A stretch of DNA of 64,000 nt, from the IMG/VR virus record IMGVR_UViG_3300025133_000073, positions 1 through 64,000 of that record; one strand, written 5' to 3'. Both the position numbers and the translations under genes were made by a program. The notes under the pieces were generated by a model. It had not been told where the DNA came from, did no database searches, and worked only from the letters and a program-made list of their open reading frames with translations. This DNA is from a virus. Of this stretch, positions 28,601 to 35,957 are shown piece after piece. Position 1 is the first letter of the stretch. Each line of letters starts with the position of its first letter.

Positions 28601-30702
28601 GGAGCAGGAGCATATGCTCTACCTTCTTCAGCAAGTTTTTCAAGCTTACTGAGCATGTCCTTACCGTATTCAGGGTGTGCAATGAAATTGTCAACATCTT
28701 CAAGCTTCATATCGTGAGATATAGCCATTAATGCCATCTCCTTACGTCTGCGTATAGAGTCCTTTTTAAGTTCTTCTAAACCTTCTTTGGTCTCAGTGTA
28801 CTTAAGCACTTCATCAGAGTGAGATATGTTCATAAGCGTTTGCTCATGATCGGCAACTGCTCTTTCAAACCCTCTGTCGTAAGATGTGATGGTATGACGA
28901 TCCTCTCCCTTCTCATCAAGTTGCTTGTCTATATCTGCGATCTCCTTCTCAAGTTCTGCTTTTCTCGCATTAAAAACACCGAGAACCTCCTTTATACCTG
29001 GATTGTTCTTTACCTTATCTGGAGATAATGCCTTGATCTCCCTCTTTACAACCTTAAGACGATAATTGAGTTCTTTTCTCTTGGTCTGAGTAGCAGACGC
29101 TCCGTCTTTACTCACATTTGCTGCCTCAGCCTTTACGGTTCTATCAAATCCTACTAAGCTTCTATTAGCAGTACGTTTGTCCCATAATGCAGATAAACGG
29201 ACACGTAATGTATCCTCATCTATAGAACTGTCAGAAGCCATTGCGTTGAACTCAGCTTCAATGAAATCCATGTCTTCCATCATCTCTGTGAACTTGGCAC
29301 GTATTTCAGTAGCTTCCTCTGGAGACTTACCTTCTTTTGCAAACTCTGCGTCGTCTTTATTGTAAAGGTCTTCATAATGATCCTTAAGATCCTGAAGTTT
29401 CCCTGCTGCAGCATGTGCCCACATTGTATCCCACAGAGTTGCATCCTGTATCTTACTTGCTGTCGATAGATCTCCTGCAAGGATGGATCTCTGATTAGCA
29501 AGAGTAGCATCTGCAAGGTCTTTGACCTTATAATTCACTGCTTTACCGAAGGCATGGAATACACCTCCACCTACGCCTCCTAAGAACATGGAAGCATGCA
29601 TTTCAGGACTTCTAAGGTAGTCTGCCATACGTACGGTCACTCCTTTGAGTTCCATGAAAGGTTTATCCTTTGTAGCAGCCCGTATTGATTCTTGAGATGC
29701 TACATACTGAAAACCTTCTTCAAAGGATTCAGATGCGATATTACCGACCATCTGCTTACCGAACTTAAGAGCTCCTTCTTTATATCTACCTGCTTTAAGA
29801 CTTGCTGCTCCTATACCTTTTGTAAGGGTCATGTACTGAGCAACATCAATGGCATATAACCACCAGTTCTGTTTCCATACTTCGGATGCTGCCTTTCCTG
29901 CTTTCTTCTTAGCTTCCTCTACAGGAGTACCTTTAGCTCTCAATTCTTGATAAGCCTGCTCATATGTCTCATGAGCTTCCATGGTATTCTCAATGTATCG
30001 TGATGCCCCTGCAGAAACTCCTGCTTCTACTGCGGCTCCTGCTTTTTTACCATAAAGAAGCTTGTTGCCTATTTTTACTGCTTGATTCGCCTGCCTTGTC
30101 TTATTTGCAAGTCGTGTTCCTTTCCCTAAATAACGTAGTCCTTTACCTACTGCACCTGCTGCTCTACCTACTGCCATTGAAGGGAACATGATAGCAAGGG
30201 TAGAACCTATTGATTCTGCATTTGATGCCCACCATGTACCGTCAGAAGGAGCGAATCCTTCACGTGATTCCAATGTCTGTCTTACAGGAGCTGCAGCATG
30301 AATACTTTCTTTACCTGCGTTCATAAGCTCTGCAAACCAGTTCGAGAACTCTTTCTCTTCTCCTCCTTTGATCTCTACCATCTGTTCAATATCGAACAGA
30401 TAACTTGCAGCTTCTGCTGATCCTAAAGTAGCTTCTGTAGCAAAATTGAGTGCAAATTTTCCAAACAGATTCCATCCTGATTGCTGTTTTGCAACGACGT
30501 CTTCTTGATCCTGCCCTACTACAAATTGAGTTTGTCTTTCGTCAGGAAACTGAGAAGGAACCTTTGGAGAACCTAAGACACGATTGGATATTCGTTCTTT
30601 ACGAAGTCCTCCGCCTAATGTCGTAGGTCTGAGGTCCTGCTCTTCTATAGGGAGGTTATTTCTATCGAGACCTCCTCCCAATGTTGTGGGTCTATTTCCC
30701 AT
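19660..30702 (-). CDS. Giant virion RNA polymerase with zincin domain, 3680 aa
   Basis: The largest protein here. The C-terminal half carries the two-barrel RNA polymerase signature of crAss-like phages: TPAKHLDAEVRFGVQVRKL (about 2485-2510), GQKINGA (about 2626), RIPT (about 2708) and the metal-binding DFDID (D2748, D2750, D2752). It would synthesise early phage RNA after ejection with the DNA. Upstream, HEAFH (H1376, E1377, H1380) followed by NIEEYWADKF (E1410/E1411) forms an intact zincin active site, which could process this or neighbouring cargo proteins. The N-terminus has two copies of RPTTLGGGL and a Gly/Ala-rich hydrophobic stretch near residues 170-190. Long charged helices fill 400-720. 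It shares one base with the upstream gene. In some relatives polymerase subunits are split over several genes; here the motifs are in one chain. Confidence 0.88.
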   Translation of the reverse strand: MGNRPTTLGGGLDRNNLPIEEQDLRPTTLGGGLRKERISNRVLGSPKVPSQFPDERQTQFVVGQDQEDVVAKQQSGWNLFGKFALNFATEATLGSAEAASYLFDIEQMVEIKGGEEKEFSNWFAELMNAGKESIHAAAPVRQTLESREGFAPSDGTWWASNAESIGSTLAIMFPSMAVGRAAGAVGKGLRYLGKGTRLANKTRQANQAVKIGNKLLYGKKAGAAVEAGVSAGASRYIENTMEAHETYEQAYQELRAKGTPVEEAKKKAGKAASEVWKQNWWLYAIDVAQYMTLTKGIGAASLKAGRYKEGALKFGKQMVGNIASESFEEGFQYVASQESIRAATKDKPFMELKGVTVRMADYLRSPEMHASMFLGGVGGGVFHAFGKAVNYKVKDLADATLANQRSILAGDLSTASKIQDATLWDTMWAHAAAGKLQDLKDHYEDLYNKDDAEFAKEGKSPEEATEIRAKFTEMMEDMDFIEAEFNAMASDSSIDEDTLRVRLSALWDKRTANRSLVGFDRTVKAEAANVSKDGASATQTKRKELNYRLKVVKREIKALSPDKVKNNPGIKEVLGVFNARKAELEKEIADIDKQLDEKGEDRHTITSYDRGFERAVADHEQTLMNISHSDEVLKYTETKEGLEELKKDSIRRRKEMALMAISHDMKLEDVDNFIAHPEYGKDMLSKLEKLAEEGRAYAPAPTDQDAMKKRHESTPLLWKDLKDLKDVGTDTKNITNSEDFLKRYGSDPKFKKAVDELFKDEIAEAEKADTKAQEAPTTPEDVVFPGEGEPENNTTDPEDGDADGRTTGHDNNSMVVQTNEYAMYSLKNGIVTFKGTEGDVKMSLDEARKLEKYQELKEGTGSRFLYTKDGLLIPNENNVIPYADGSAPTPFMTSEEFRLLNDPDVDLRGATVRFQVIANAAWMPGRTATTKTGRKVKVDFSNMLIIAVTDVDIGGTEGTVRLGMLRSTSGTQTDNDQRAMNALRRRIHIEWHNNNKGAATYTTELSTTVKRKTSGQLNMEGVTPQAPHLTLAPNDPLFFGVVTEEDSRVNIILNEGDKTFGVDPTTGMRVRARSGLLGKKGSVVFMRRRPDGVFIPITMYTAAVEEVAAVQEKINALLDTLNTEIESSPDLSTSFGYVRKANVKLRTLTWRSLKLDKESGKFKLGKQGAAKLDESNKIVNAKFEYGDELYSLDEIKVLLQRAIIRVDAKKINTGKYNEKISKAGIVKIQMVAERPFVGGNIELNAPEALPDVEVVYDEETTQDAVKQELTDVPDPEAPPVTSKDDEWFSLDLTADDDIGTLKDDQTRKRVVTGEVTEQWNEEEEKAWLEQNYPDMPLSVLEDLREIYGKTGPEAWGLFQRGIIYVARSAQKGTLYHEAFHAVFNTMLTPKERAHILSMGSEFADGAINIEEYWADKFMDYRFGVITANTLPAKILDFFKRILNLMQIVLERRGVINGPSSVDQYFYRIDKGLYAKFKTPSEYVKRNVTRFRSRLSNADSKLDPREYELGIGTINSHVVLLGIPKVRKELGMPSNASDSDVVIKMLREGRKTGNQKYTMKGLYGRVFLSLYKYAKDSKDLDKDQLSYLTRLLQTFATIDKKDGTFTLTVMFNRAVNRLWLQGIDFNHISESITERETDEHEDDDLDFENWQVKDKFDSAKEKFGNKAKALFAKIRSTREDPAGFPIFEDPAIIYNKLARGLAGSRGVDDMMGKLDSLIAVNLRYNDIYNTLTKNGDLVSEFWKNFGQRENTLFLGVNMKRNGHVSIFDSNRTKGVKNLVKGWAQSVRNSDRYDVSKAEIVYGGDINVDLETIDKLTSKLMTDTSSNENAAVSEEIMDQVYTMLENVGIDILYGEVKEIFIGPKGAYRMQQFLGTASSKGLGDILGAIAVGKDPFFSNANDLGTKKALNNMAGLVLEAIPEIFEPSFLSVKNTSTYGLLQSRFMSRFFRKLVKQPEKDRMAFIERYQKDPFFAESPFLNRLKEASAVENMDLKVMDGFTKQGDANSDKQYSEMTRTELEAFKINVWYNTQPSENEKSKYAHYMMPVFADSPSAAFMKFEKFTNEQAKALLYRSVMQEKARIEWFNERVAPHQAALSEWLTDEDSMKQPVPAGLEDIPLEMLKKGHRYQVFTFMNDKTFKVHGASKLFVLAELEKTARSEYSRMAEEGLFSSAEFTNEETGEVEKITVDNSGTIDTRFMDHFDANIVNYIYNQMYMNLQLFWTFGLDAAYYQSVKPLKSDSEVVKKVKQGTTEFTDTYKRIKQLWSPRDLIAVDDNAYYEKPDGTKVHVPEFYNVSYMYDPSETNDIESEHIGAIKDIFPENGGDNAVVNEFRKLDPTDGATWIDVARLRDIYVGTALWTDAHDEIYEKQIRGEKLPSNAAVTFRPLKPFFYEHMFSKEGRVYPVQNKNAEFMVSPDMAKGNPIIQKALEKMGWTFKSDGGHSFDRKNRMTDVIMFTSAVKLGQIDPVRNLDEITGDNAIQYRNADYGIQQPTPAKHLDAEVRFGVQVRKLMMENIDVNDVDTKYDVDGTEMTGAEIFEIYNTLITKNVEESYDELVKMFRDENGNPDLTKTLNTLRSEVLDRKLGDSMMEALDWADENRTDTVLPLWHPVIVSRVEQIMNSFFKNNVTGQKINGAALYNAPSYGWSGKRKPRIKFDNDPNSPSYRSIKYFEVIMPASARWMQKYADKDGIIKPEYLPESAREAATMGIFARIPTEDYYSMFHVKVIEYLPSWVAGQIIMPDEVTTIAGLDFDIDKVYGMLYNITNQHGEVVSGAEAEFQTFISTEQTTRKGKKVMFKDFEDYDDGLARANFANRRNYVWDEKRDEWRLHSELVKVPSSFDTKKSRDNYLIDIMWAILSHRSTAAKQLSPGNFNTLKAMADFTDTTSSDEVYSLNPMLLSTSREVFDRNMTGLDLVGIHASHNSNHTLTLFTDFEFDTPIVFNGHTGASLNKAERVDSNGKTIRALSGISENLAQSVDNAKFPLAGTLNLNVTNANILDTMIRTLHDPIASMAVFIQPVIKDVFKKYNASQKKGEHILKELLKSSIAETRDAIMDNFGNSAMDDLYDQIKNKRLSDLTFNATKEDLLAYKTDPVNTKITGTLFDQIKLGKTPMKDMTVNDLYMRYKVLTFYSRAMESAKILSDVQAGMRFDSIKRAAGPSVADTKILMEDMVRMENVGKKMIGLEEYLSDPTMLPHVKVFYKYGVKAASDIIGEVAKIPYAGPNSAFDDIITIMRWNSSSKRLQAPEINTLWRMMMTLLATDFTEYAPANMEDRLRNFPDTLQDYQTLQKEGPYSLFINNFRVDAIDETDLTVPFKMIQFDIEGLDDMGREMIKRQWKQMMSSRNRADREIAFGLAEYAFFASGYNFRFNTFSNLIPPSYLSELVTDDGKTLTEHLHDNFNSSYSYNEYSAYIEQILRNVHKKLNTVPYVDISEASNKQFDNNGMMLLTYSEESLKPLMRKPHPFDPKYKNEETGRYQDEPVTYIQANVRRGNNTATVMLKNMNYFFKTPESPASATYVEVTDLGAHNMFYELSKIHADGKMPLESLFISERKQLRNEINERIREENAVPEDVPAMLTKLNEIMTASSAKAGGSKKPKDVFRVIARVDAHRKMVAKILNMESEYDVKEFNAKYKAFVNDNTEDNRTQTDEYDISSIPDQEAEERKERCEGGDNLSDGEYNIDL

Positions 30703-33700
30703 TAACCATCGAATCTATGATCCATTTCATCAGTAAAGTCAGAAGATGATGTACCGAAGCCATCTGTGAAACCCCCTACATTCACTTGCCAGTTTCCGTC
30801 TTTATCTTGCCAAACGGTCACTCCTTCGTCCTTTCCTCCTGCGGTACGACTCGCTCCTGCATTATGTGCATACGCAAGGACCATCATCTGCTGCTTTGTC
30901 GAAAGTTCGCTAAAATTGTCCATATCATTCTTAAGTTTTCTGTAATTCTTAGCAGAGTACGCATAGAACAATTCTGCTTGAAGATCGTGGTCATCTTCTA
31001 ATTCATCAATTGTAGGAATAGGCTTCCCAATATCCCTTGCTGCATCTCTGATAGCATCGTTTCCTAATTGAAAATGACCTTTGTACTGCCCTTTGTAACC
31101 GCCATACATCTCATTGTCCGTACCATCTGAAGATTCTTTAGCCATGATACCTGCTGTATATTCTGCGATCATTTCATCACTGACGTCGTCATTAATGAAT
31201 CCTTCTCGGAAATTTCCAAATGAAGATAATTTTGTAAATCGTGTTCTCCAATCTGTAGGAATGTCGTCTCCTTTCCTACTACGACGTTCTCCTGTAGCAG
31301 CTTCTGTTCTACGTGCCATCTCATCAGGATCTCCTGATCGGGAATAAGTAACATCCATTATATGACTCATCAACTGTCCTCTTGAAAGTCTGTCAGGATT
31401 CTCAGGAGGTCTGTTTATACCATACTTATCAGGATCTCTCAATATGTCAGATATCTCAGCAACTTTGCCATTGGGAGTATTTGTCTTCCCCCGATGGATC
31501 GCCCACGTGTTATCCATATTCTTTTTGATCACAAGATCATCCATCGCTTCAAGAACATTATCAGGCTCAAACAATGGTACAGATGTTATCATTCCTTTTC
31601 CAATGGTCTCCATTGAAGTTTGAATAGCATCCATGATATGAAGGGCTCTTACCTGATCATAGCTCATTGTACTGAATGCGGTCTCTGTAACGTCTATTTC
31701 GTATAGGTTACTCTCAACATAGAACGGATTGTCTGCAGATTCAGGTTTAGTTTTATCAAAACTTTGATTTTTCTTTTTGTATTTTCCGCTGACAAACACC
31801 TTATTATGATCTTGATCATAACGATATTCTTCTGCATGATATTGATGACCTATGAAGTAATCCGTGCCTCCATCCTGTGTAAACAATTTATGTCGGGTCA
31901 TGCCGTCCTCTCCTTCTTCATTAGGAGCATTCAGTCTGACATTATTGTAATATATGCCTCCTGAACCATTTTCAGCAATATCCTTAGCGGCAGTTATCAA
32001 AGCTCTGTGAGAAGCCAACTGATCCTTTGATACCGTCTCAGTGTCCTCAGTAGAAAAGAGTGGATACATCAATGGCGCAAATTCGCTTGCTCCGAATTTA
32101 GTAGCAAGTTGCTGATCATATATGTCCATGAATTTATCATGTGCTCGTAGACCAAGAATATCTCCTGTACCTTGCCAAATACTTCTGACCTTTTTTACAA
32201 CACTTGCATTAAAGTCAGCTACACTACTGAAAGACATTGTCTTCATTGCTATCTTCACCGCTCTCGGAAGATCAGACCTATCAATACGGTTATTAACCTC
32301 ATCCATTGTTTCTTTATCAGCAGATGTATTAGCAACAATGGTGTTCAGATCTTTTTCAACTTCTCCCCATCTACCTGTTCCCTGATTTTTGAATTTACCA
32401 TTCTCATCAAGGACAGGAACTGTTATACCTGCTTCAACAGCTTCAATGGAAGCATCGCGATAAGCAGCGGCTACCTTCTTCTGCCGAGCAAAGTGAGCTT
32501 CTCCTCGTTTACGGGCTTCCTGATTGACCTGATCAATTGTCATTGTATATGCTGTGCCGCCAGGAACAGGGATCTCAGATCGACTGTTCATCAACTCAGT
32601 AGTAAAAGATTCTATTGTCTTCTCCAGAACATCCTGTTGTTCAGCTGCTGAGAAAGCAAATATGTTGGAATGATTGACCCCATTGCGAGTAGTTTCAGGA
32701 AGTCCTGTCTTCTTGTTTATGGGTGTATCAGGTTCATCATATGGATTCATTCCTGTAAGGTCTGCTGCTGCAATTGATGGAGATGATGATCCTCCTATTT
32801 CTGAATCTGTTACTGCAGAAGGCATGATAGGTCCAGTTCTTGCTCCTCCTCCGAATAGCCCTCCGTCTCCGCCTACTCCTCCTCCTCCGCTCTTTGGAGT
32901 CTTAGGAGATGTAGATGTTTCACTGGTGTTGAGTTTTATCATCTTGGAAGCTTCAGCCATCAGTTCCTTTTTAAGATCACTATAAGTGAACTCTCTTCCC
33001 TGTATACGTTCCTGATATTGTCGCATTGCAATATGCTTCTGCAGTTCTCCGTCAGCTCCTCCTGCTTGATCAAGTCTTCCGTGTCCATATGGATCACTCG
33101 ATAATTGTTCAAGGGCGGGCTTCACCTTTCTACCTATCTGTGTCAGATCAAGACTTGAATCTTTAGTTGTGACCGTTGCTATCAATTGACCTGTATCAGG
33201 ATCTTCAACATATCCATGATTGGTTATAGCATCCGCTTTGATCGGATCAAGAAAGGTCTTATATGCAATAGGAGCTCCTTTTGTTGACAGCCTATTGTAC
33301 ATGTCACCTGTTACCATACCCCCTGCTTTTATAATAGCTTCTTTATCGGGTATTGTCCACGTGTGAGCATCAGGATTGTGAATCCCATACGCATCAGTGG
33401 TCCCGTAACCTTCTTTGAGCGTCTCAGCAAGGATAGCGTTCTTCATATTGAAATCAGACTTTACAAACTTTGCACGATTGTCATTTTCCCATCCTTGTCG
33501 CATTTTCCATATGGCATCAGTTACTCCTGAATAATCCAGTTCGCCACTACGATATCTTGATGTAATATCAGCAACCGCAGCGTCCCTATCAGCATTGACC
33601 ATGCGAGCATCATCTGGAGTAGCAAGCCCTGGTTCGACATGCATCTCTGATCTTACCTTATCAAGAACACCTGTGACATTATCATCTCTATTCCTCTGAT

Positions 33701-33794
33701 ACTGCGCCATAGCGAACATCTTCTCGAAAGGAAAAGGTTCATAGGTCTGTTGCATAGCAGCAGGGTTGAACTGTGTAAATCTATTGACTCCCAT
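30702..33794 (-). CDS. Virion cargo protein with C-terminal transglycosylase-like domain, 1030 aa
   Basis: N-terminal region opens with FTQFNPAAMQQTYEPFPFEKM and is helical, like the cargo proteins that fill the tail barrel of crAss-like virions. A Gly/Pro-rich low-complexity linker follows near residues 300-325. The C-terminal 160 residues look like a lysozyme-fold lytic transglycosylase: catalytic Glu887 in GIMAKESS, then GYKGQYKGHFQLG, and MVLAYAHNAG near the end, the usual pattern of this fold in phage tail enzymes. It would cleave peptidoglycan glycan strands during DNA entry. It ends on the first base of the RNA polymerase gene and starts two bases after the 702-aa gene, so all three are one transcript. 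The cargo role is inference from position and composition. Confidence 0.75.
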   Translation of the reverse strand: MGVNRFTQFNPAAMQQTYEPFPFEKMFAMAQYQRNRDDNVTGVLDKVRSEMHVEPGLATPDDARMVNADRDAAVADITSRYRSGELDYSGVTDAIWKMRQGWENDNRAKFVKSDFNMKNAILAETLKEGYGTTDAYGIHNPDAHTWTIPDKEAIIKAGGMVTGDMYNRLSTKGAPIAYKTFLDPIKADAITNHGYVEDPDTGQLIATVTTKDSSLDLTQIGRKVKPALEQLSSDPYGHGRLDQAGGADGELQKHIAMRQYQERIQGREFTYSDLKKELMAEASKMIKLNTSETSTSPKTPKSGGGGVGGDGGLFGGGARTGPIMPSAVTDSEIGGSSSPSIAAADLTGMNPYDEPDTPINKKTGLPETTRNGVNHSNIFAFSAAEQQDVLEKTIESFTTELMNSRSEIPVPGGTAYTMTIDQVNQEARKRGEAHFARQKKVAAAYRDASIEAVEAGITVPVLDENGKFKNQGTGRWGEVEKDLNTIVANTSADKETMDEVNNRIDRSDLPRAVKIAMKTMSFSSVADFNASVVKKVRSIWQGTGDILGLRAHDKFMDIYDQQLATKFGASEFAPLMYPLFSTEDTETVSKDQLASHRALITAAKDIAENGSGGIYYNNVRLNAPNEEGEDGMTRHKLFTQDGGTDYFIGHQYHAEEYRYDQDHNKVFVSGKYKKKNQSFDKTKPESADNPFYVESNLYEIDVTETAFSTMSYDQVRALHIMDAIQTSMETIGKGMITSVPLFEPDNVLEAMDDLVIKKNMDNTWAIHRGKTNTPNGKVAEISDILRDPDKYGINRPPENPDRLSRGQLMSHIMDVTYSRSGDPDEMARRTEAATGERRSRKGDDIPTDWRTRFTKLSSFGNFREGFINDDVSDEMIAEYTAGIMAKESSDGTDNEMYGGYKGQYKGHFQLGNDAIRDAARDIGKPIPTIDELEDDHDLQAELFYAYSAKNYRKLKNDMDNFSELSTKQQMMVLAYAHNAGASRTAGGKDEGVTVWQDKDGNWQVNVGGFTDGFGTSSSDFTDEMDHRFDG

Positions 33795-33796
33795 GA

Positions 33797-35905
33797 TTAT
33801 TTCGTTTTACCGAATATTTTAGCGAACATCATTTTGACCATTGTGTCATTGTCGATCTTCTGACCTTCATTGAGAACAGATGATACTCCTTGTCCTATGC
33901 CTTGCATGGCAGCAAATTTATTGGTCTGATATTGTCCTTTGTTGGCAGCAGTTGCCTGCTGTGCCTGAATCTCATTACCTATGTTGTATTGAGATGCCTG
34001 ATTGTCTATGCCTACATTGGCATTCTGTATCTGCTCTCTTATTCCTGATCGGGACCCTGCTTCCTGCGTAGCAAGTGCTGATAGAGCTCCAAGATCTAAA
34101 CGACCCTGCTGTCTCATAGCTTCTCTTGCTGATGCATAAGAATCCCGTGCTTCACGAAGAGGTACAAGTCCACTCATGTGCTTAGGAGAATATTTAGGAT
34201 AGCTCACTCTGTCGTAATCCTTACCCTCTCCGAAGAGGTAAGCAAGATTAGGTGCTATCTGTGCAAGTGCTCCTATACCTGATTGAATATATTTACCTGT
34301 GTTATCGGTCTTAGCCTTCTTAGGATCTTTAGGATCTTTAGGATCTTTAGGATCTTTAGGATCTTTAGGATCTTTAGGTCTTTTATCAGGATTGTCATAA
34401 TTACCACTTACGTTCTGTTCAAAGTACAGTTGGTCTGAATCCTTTTCAGAGATCACATATGGATCATCTTCAATTGATACAGGATCTTCCTTATCCAATA
34501 TTTCCATAAAAGGCCATGCGTAATCAACCTTAGGTTGAGATGGAGAACCTCCTTTTTCTGCACCTACTCCGCCAGGTCGTTCTGCATTGACCGCTTGTAA
34601 ATACTCCTGTAATGCTTCTTGATCCCACTCTAACGCCTGAGGGTTGATAGGAGCAGTGTTGAAATCTGTACTCCATGGATCGTTCGGATCAGTAGGATCA
34701 GTATAGTTAACACCTCCTGGTGCAAAACTACGTGCTCCTCCGTTAGCCATATGTCTTACTCCTCCTGTACCTACACTACGTGGTACGTTTATCTTAGGTG
34801 CTACTCTGTTCTGTATACCTTTTGGTGTATTATATGAAGTTCCTGCTGCAGCACGTTCTCTACCTAATGTTGCGATCATTTCTTTATTGGCACCTCGTTC
34901 TACAAAAGCTCTTCTTTTCTTTTCTAAAGCTGCGTCTCCTACTCCGCCTATTCCTCCAAATGCTATTAAATTTAGGAAGTTTGCCCCGATCGCATCACCT
35001 GTAGATATTGCACCACTCTTATGATCAGCAGCAATATCAAAAGTTGACCCCATAGGATCAGCCATGCCTCCGAAATATGCAGCAACTTCAGCCCCCTCTT
35101 TATTATCGTCTGCACGAGCAGCATCTCTACCTGCTTCAAAACCGCTTGATATCCCTTTTCCTGCCCCGTAGAACTGACCTACGAATGGAATTGCAGAAGC
35201 AACGGCATCAACTGATGCTTCACCTGCCTGCATTCCTGCATCTTTTTGTCCCACTCCTTCTGCTGCATAAGGATCGTTTGGAGCAAGTCCACTTAATCCT
35301 TGCCCTAAAGCGCCTGCAGCCTTTGCATAACCTGCAACAGAGCTTACTGAACCTGGGTGTCCTTGAGGACTGTTATCTCCTATGCCAGTACTTGCACTAC
35401 GTTCAGAGCCTGCAGGTATAGCAGGTGCTCCTGATAGGTCTTCTGTAGGAAGTTGTGTAAGATCTGCAGTAGGCATGCCTGTATAAGAAACTCGTTCGGC
35501 AGTAGGGTCTTCCATTATGTCTGGGATAGAATACCGACCGTTATATCCTCCCTGTGCATACTTTCTTCGAGCTCCTCCCTGAGCAAATGTCTCCTGTCCT
35601 CCTGCAAGCGGGTCGATACCCTCTGCAAGTAGATCTGACATTTCACTTTGGACGACCTCTTCAGCCTGCATGTAGAAACTTCTGTCTGAAACAGGATCAC
35701 CTACTCTCTTTTCACGGAGTTTGTCAAGTTTCTCAAGGCGTACCTTATTAAGGGATTCCTTCCTCACAATGAACTCTGCATCGGGGGAAGACGGGAATGT
35801 GATCCCTATCTCTCCACCCTCTACATAGTCACCGTTGTATTCGATACCATTTTCAATGGCATGGGGATAACCCTCGAACTTCTTCAATCTTGAGTTTTCA
35901 GACAT
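33797..35905 (-). CDS. Putative virion cargo/tail protein, 702 aa
   Basis: First gene of the giant-protein transcription unit. The N-terminus has EGGEIGITF and FIVRKESLNKVRLEKL, matching the layout seen at the start of the 689-aa protein. Residues about 220-330 are rich in Gly and Ala and weakly hydrophobic (FVGQFYGAGKGI, GDAIGANFLNLIAFGGIGG). A KDP tandem repeat lies near residue 515. The C-terminal 120 residues are Gln- and Ala-rich helix, similar to DNA-ejection proteins. No enzyme motif is visible. Its ATG lies only five bases after a TATATTTG element, so its message may have almost no leader. A role in tail filling or ejection is inferred from position. Confidence 0.75.
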   Translation of the reverse strand: MSENSRLKKFEGYPHAIENGIEYNGDYVEGGEIGITFPSSPDAEFIVRKESLNKVRLEKLDKLREKRVGDPVSDRSFYMQAEEVVQSEMSDLLAEGIDPLAGGQETFAQGGARRKYAQGGYNGRYSIPDIMEDPTAERVSYTGMPTADLTQLPTEDLSGAPAIPAGSERSASTGIGDNSPQGHPGSVSSVAGYAKAAGALGQGLSGLAPNDPYAAEGVGQKDAGMQAGEASVDAVASAIPFVGQFYGAGKGISSGFEAGRDAARADDNKEGAEVAAYFGGMADPMGSTFDIAADHKSGAISTGDAIGANFLNLIAFGGIGGVGDAALEKKRRAFVERGANKEMIATLGRERAAAGTSYNTPKGIQNRVAPKINVPRSVGTGGVRHMANGGARSFAPGGVNYTDPTDPNDPWSTDFNTAPINPQALEWDQEALQEYLQAVNAERPGGVGAEKGGSPSQPKVDYAWPFMEILDKEDPVSIEDDPYVISEKDSDQLYFEQNVSGNYDNPDKRPKDPKDPKDPKDPKDPKDPKKAKTDNTGKYIQSGIGALAQIAPNLAYLFGEGKDYDRVSYPKYSPKHMSGLVPLREARDSYASAREAMRQQGRLDLGALSALATQEAGSRSGIREQIQNANVGIDNQASQYNIGNEIQAQQATAANKGQYQTNKFAAMQGIGQGVSSVLNEGQKIDNDTMVKMMFAKIFGKTK
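34322..34375 (-). repeat. Six tandem 9-base units encoding KDP
   Basis: Six exact copies of AGGATCTTT on the plus strand, read on the minus strand as consecutive Lys-Asp-Pro triplets inside the 702-aa gene (the protein run is slightly longer because flanking codons also spell parts of the motif). Exact copies at DNA level suggest recent slippage, and copy number is likely to vary between relatives. The unit keeps the frame, so length changes would only alter a flexible linker between the Gly-rich region and the C-terminal helix. Confidence 0.95.
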
Positions 35906-35910
35906 CGCTA

Positions 35911-35941
35911 CAAATATAGTTTAGATTCATTCATGTATCAA
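35911..35941 (-). promoter_or_regulatory. Bacteroidetes-type promoter before the cargo/RNAP unit
   Basis: In the 52-base gap between the 1470-aa and 702-aa genes, the minus strand reads TTG (35939-35941), 20 bases, then TATATTTG (35911-35918). This matches the -33 TTG and -7 TAnnTTTG form of Bacteroidetes primary-sigma promoters. The predicted start is within one or two bases of the ATG at 35905, implying a leaderless or nearly leaderless message. The gap is unusual in an otherwise overlapping series, which supports a real control site. Confidence 0.65.
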
Positions 35942-35957
35942 GTATGATTTTCTAATT

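Noticed and set aside
34322-34375. CRISPR-like repeat array
   Set aside because: The 9-base units are contiguous with no spacers and keep the reading frame; it is a coding tandem repeat.
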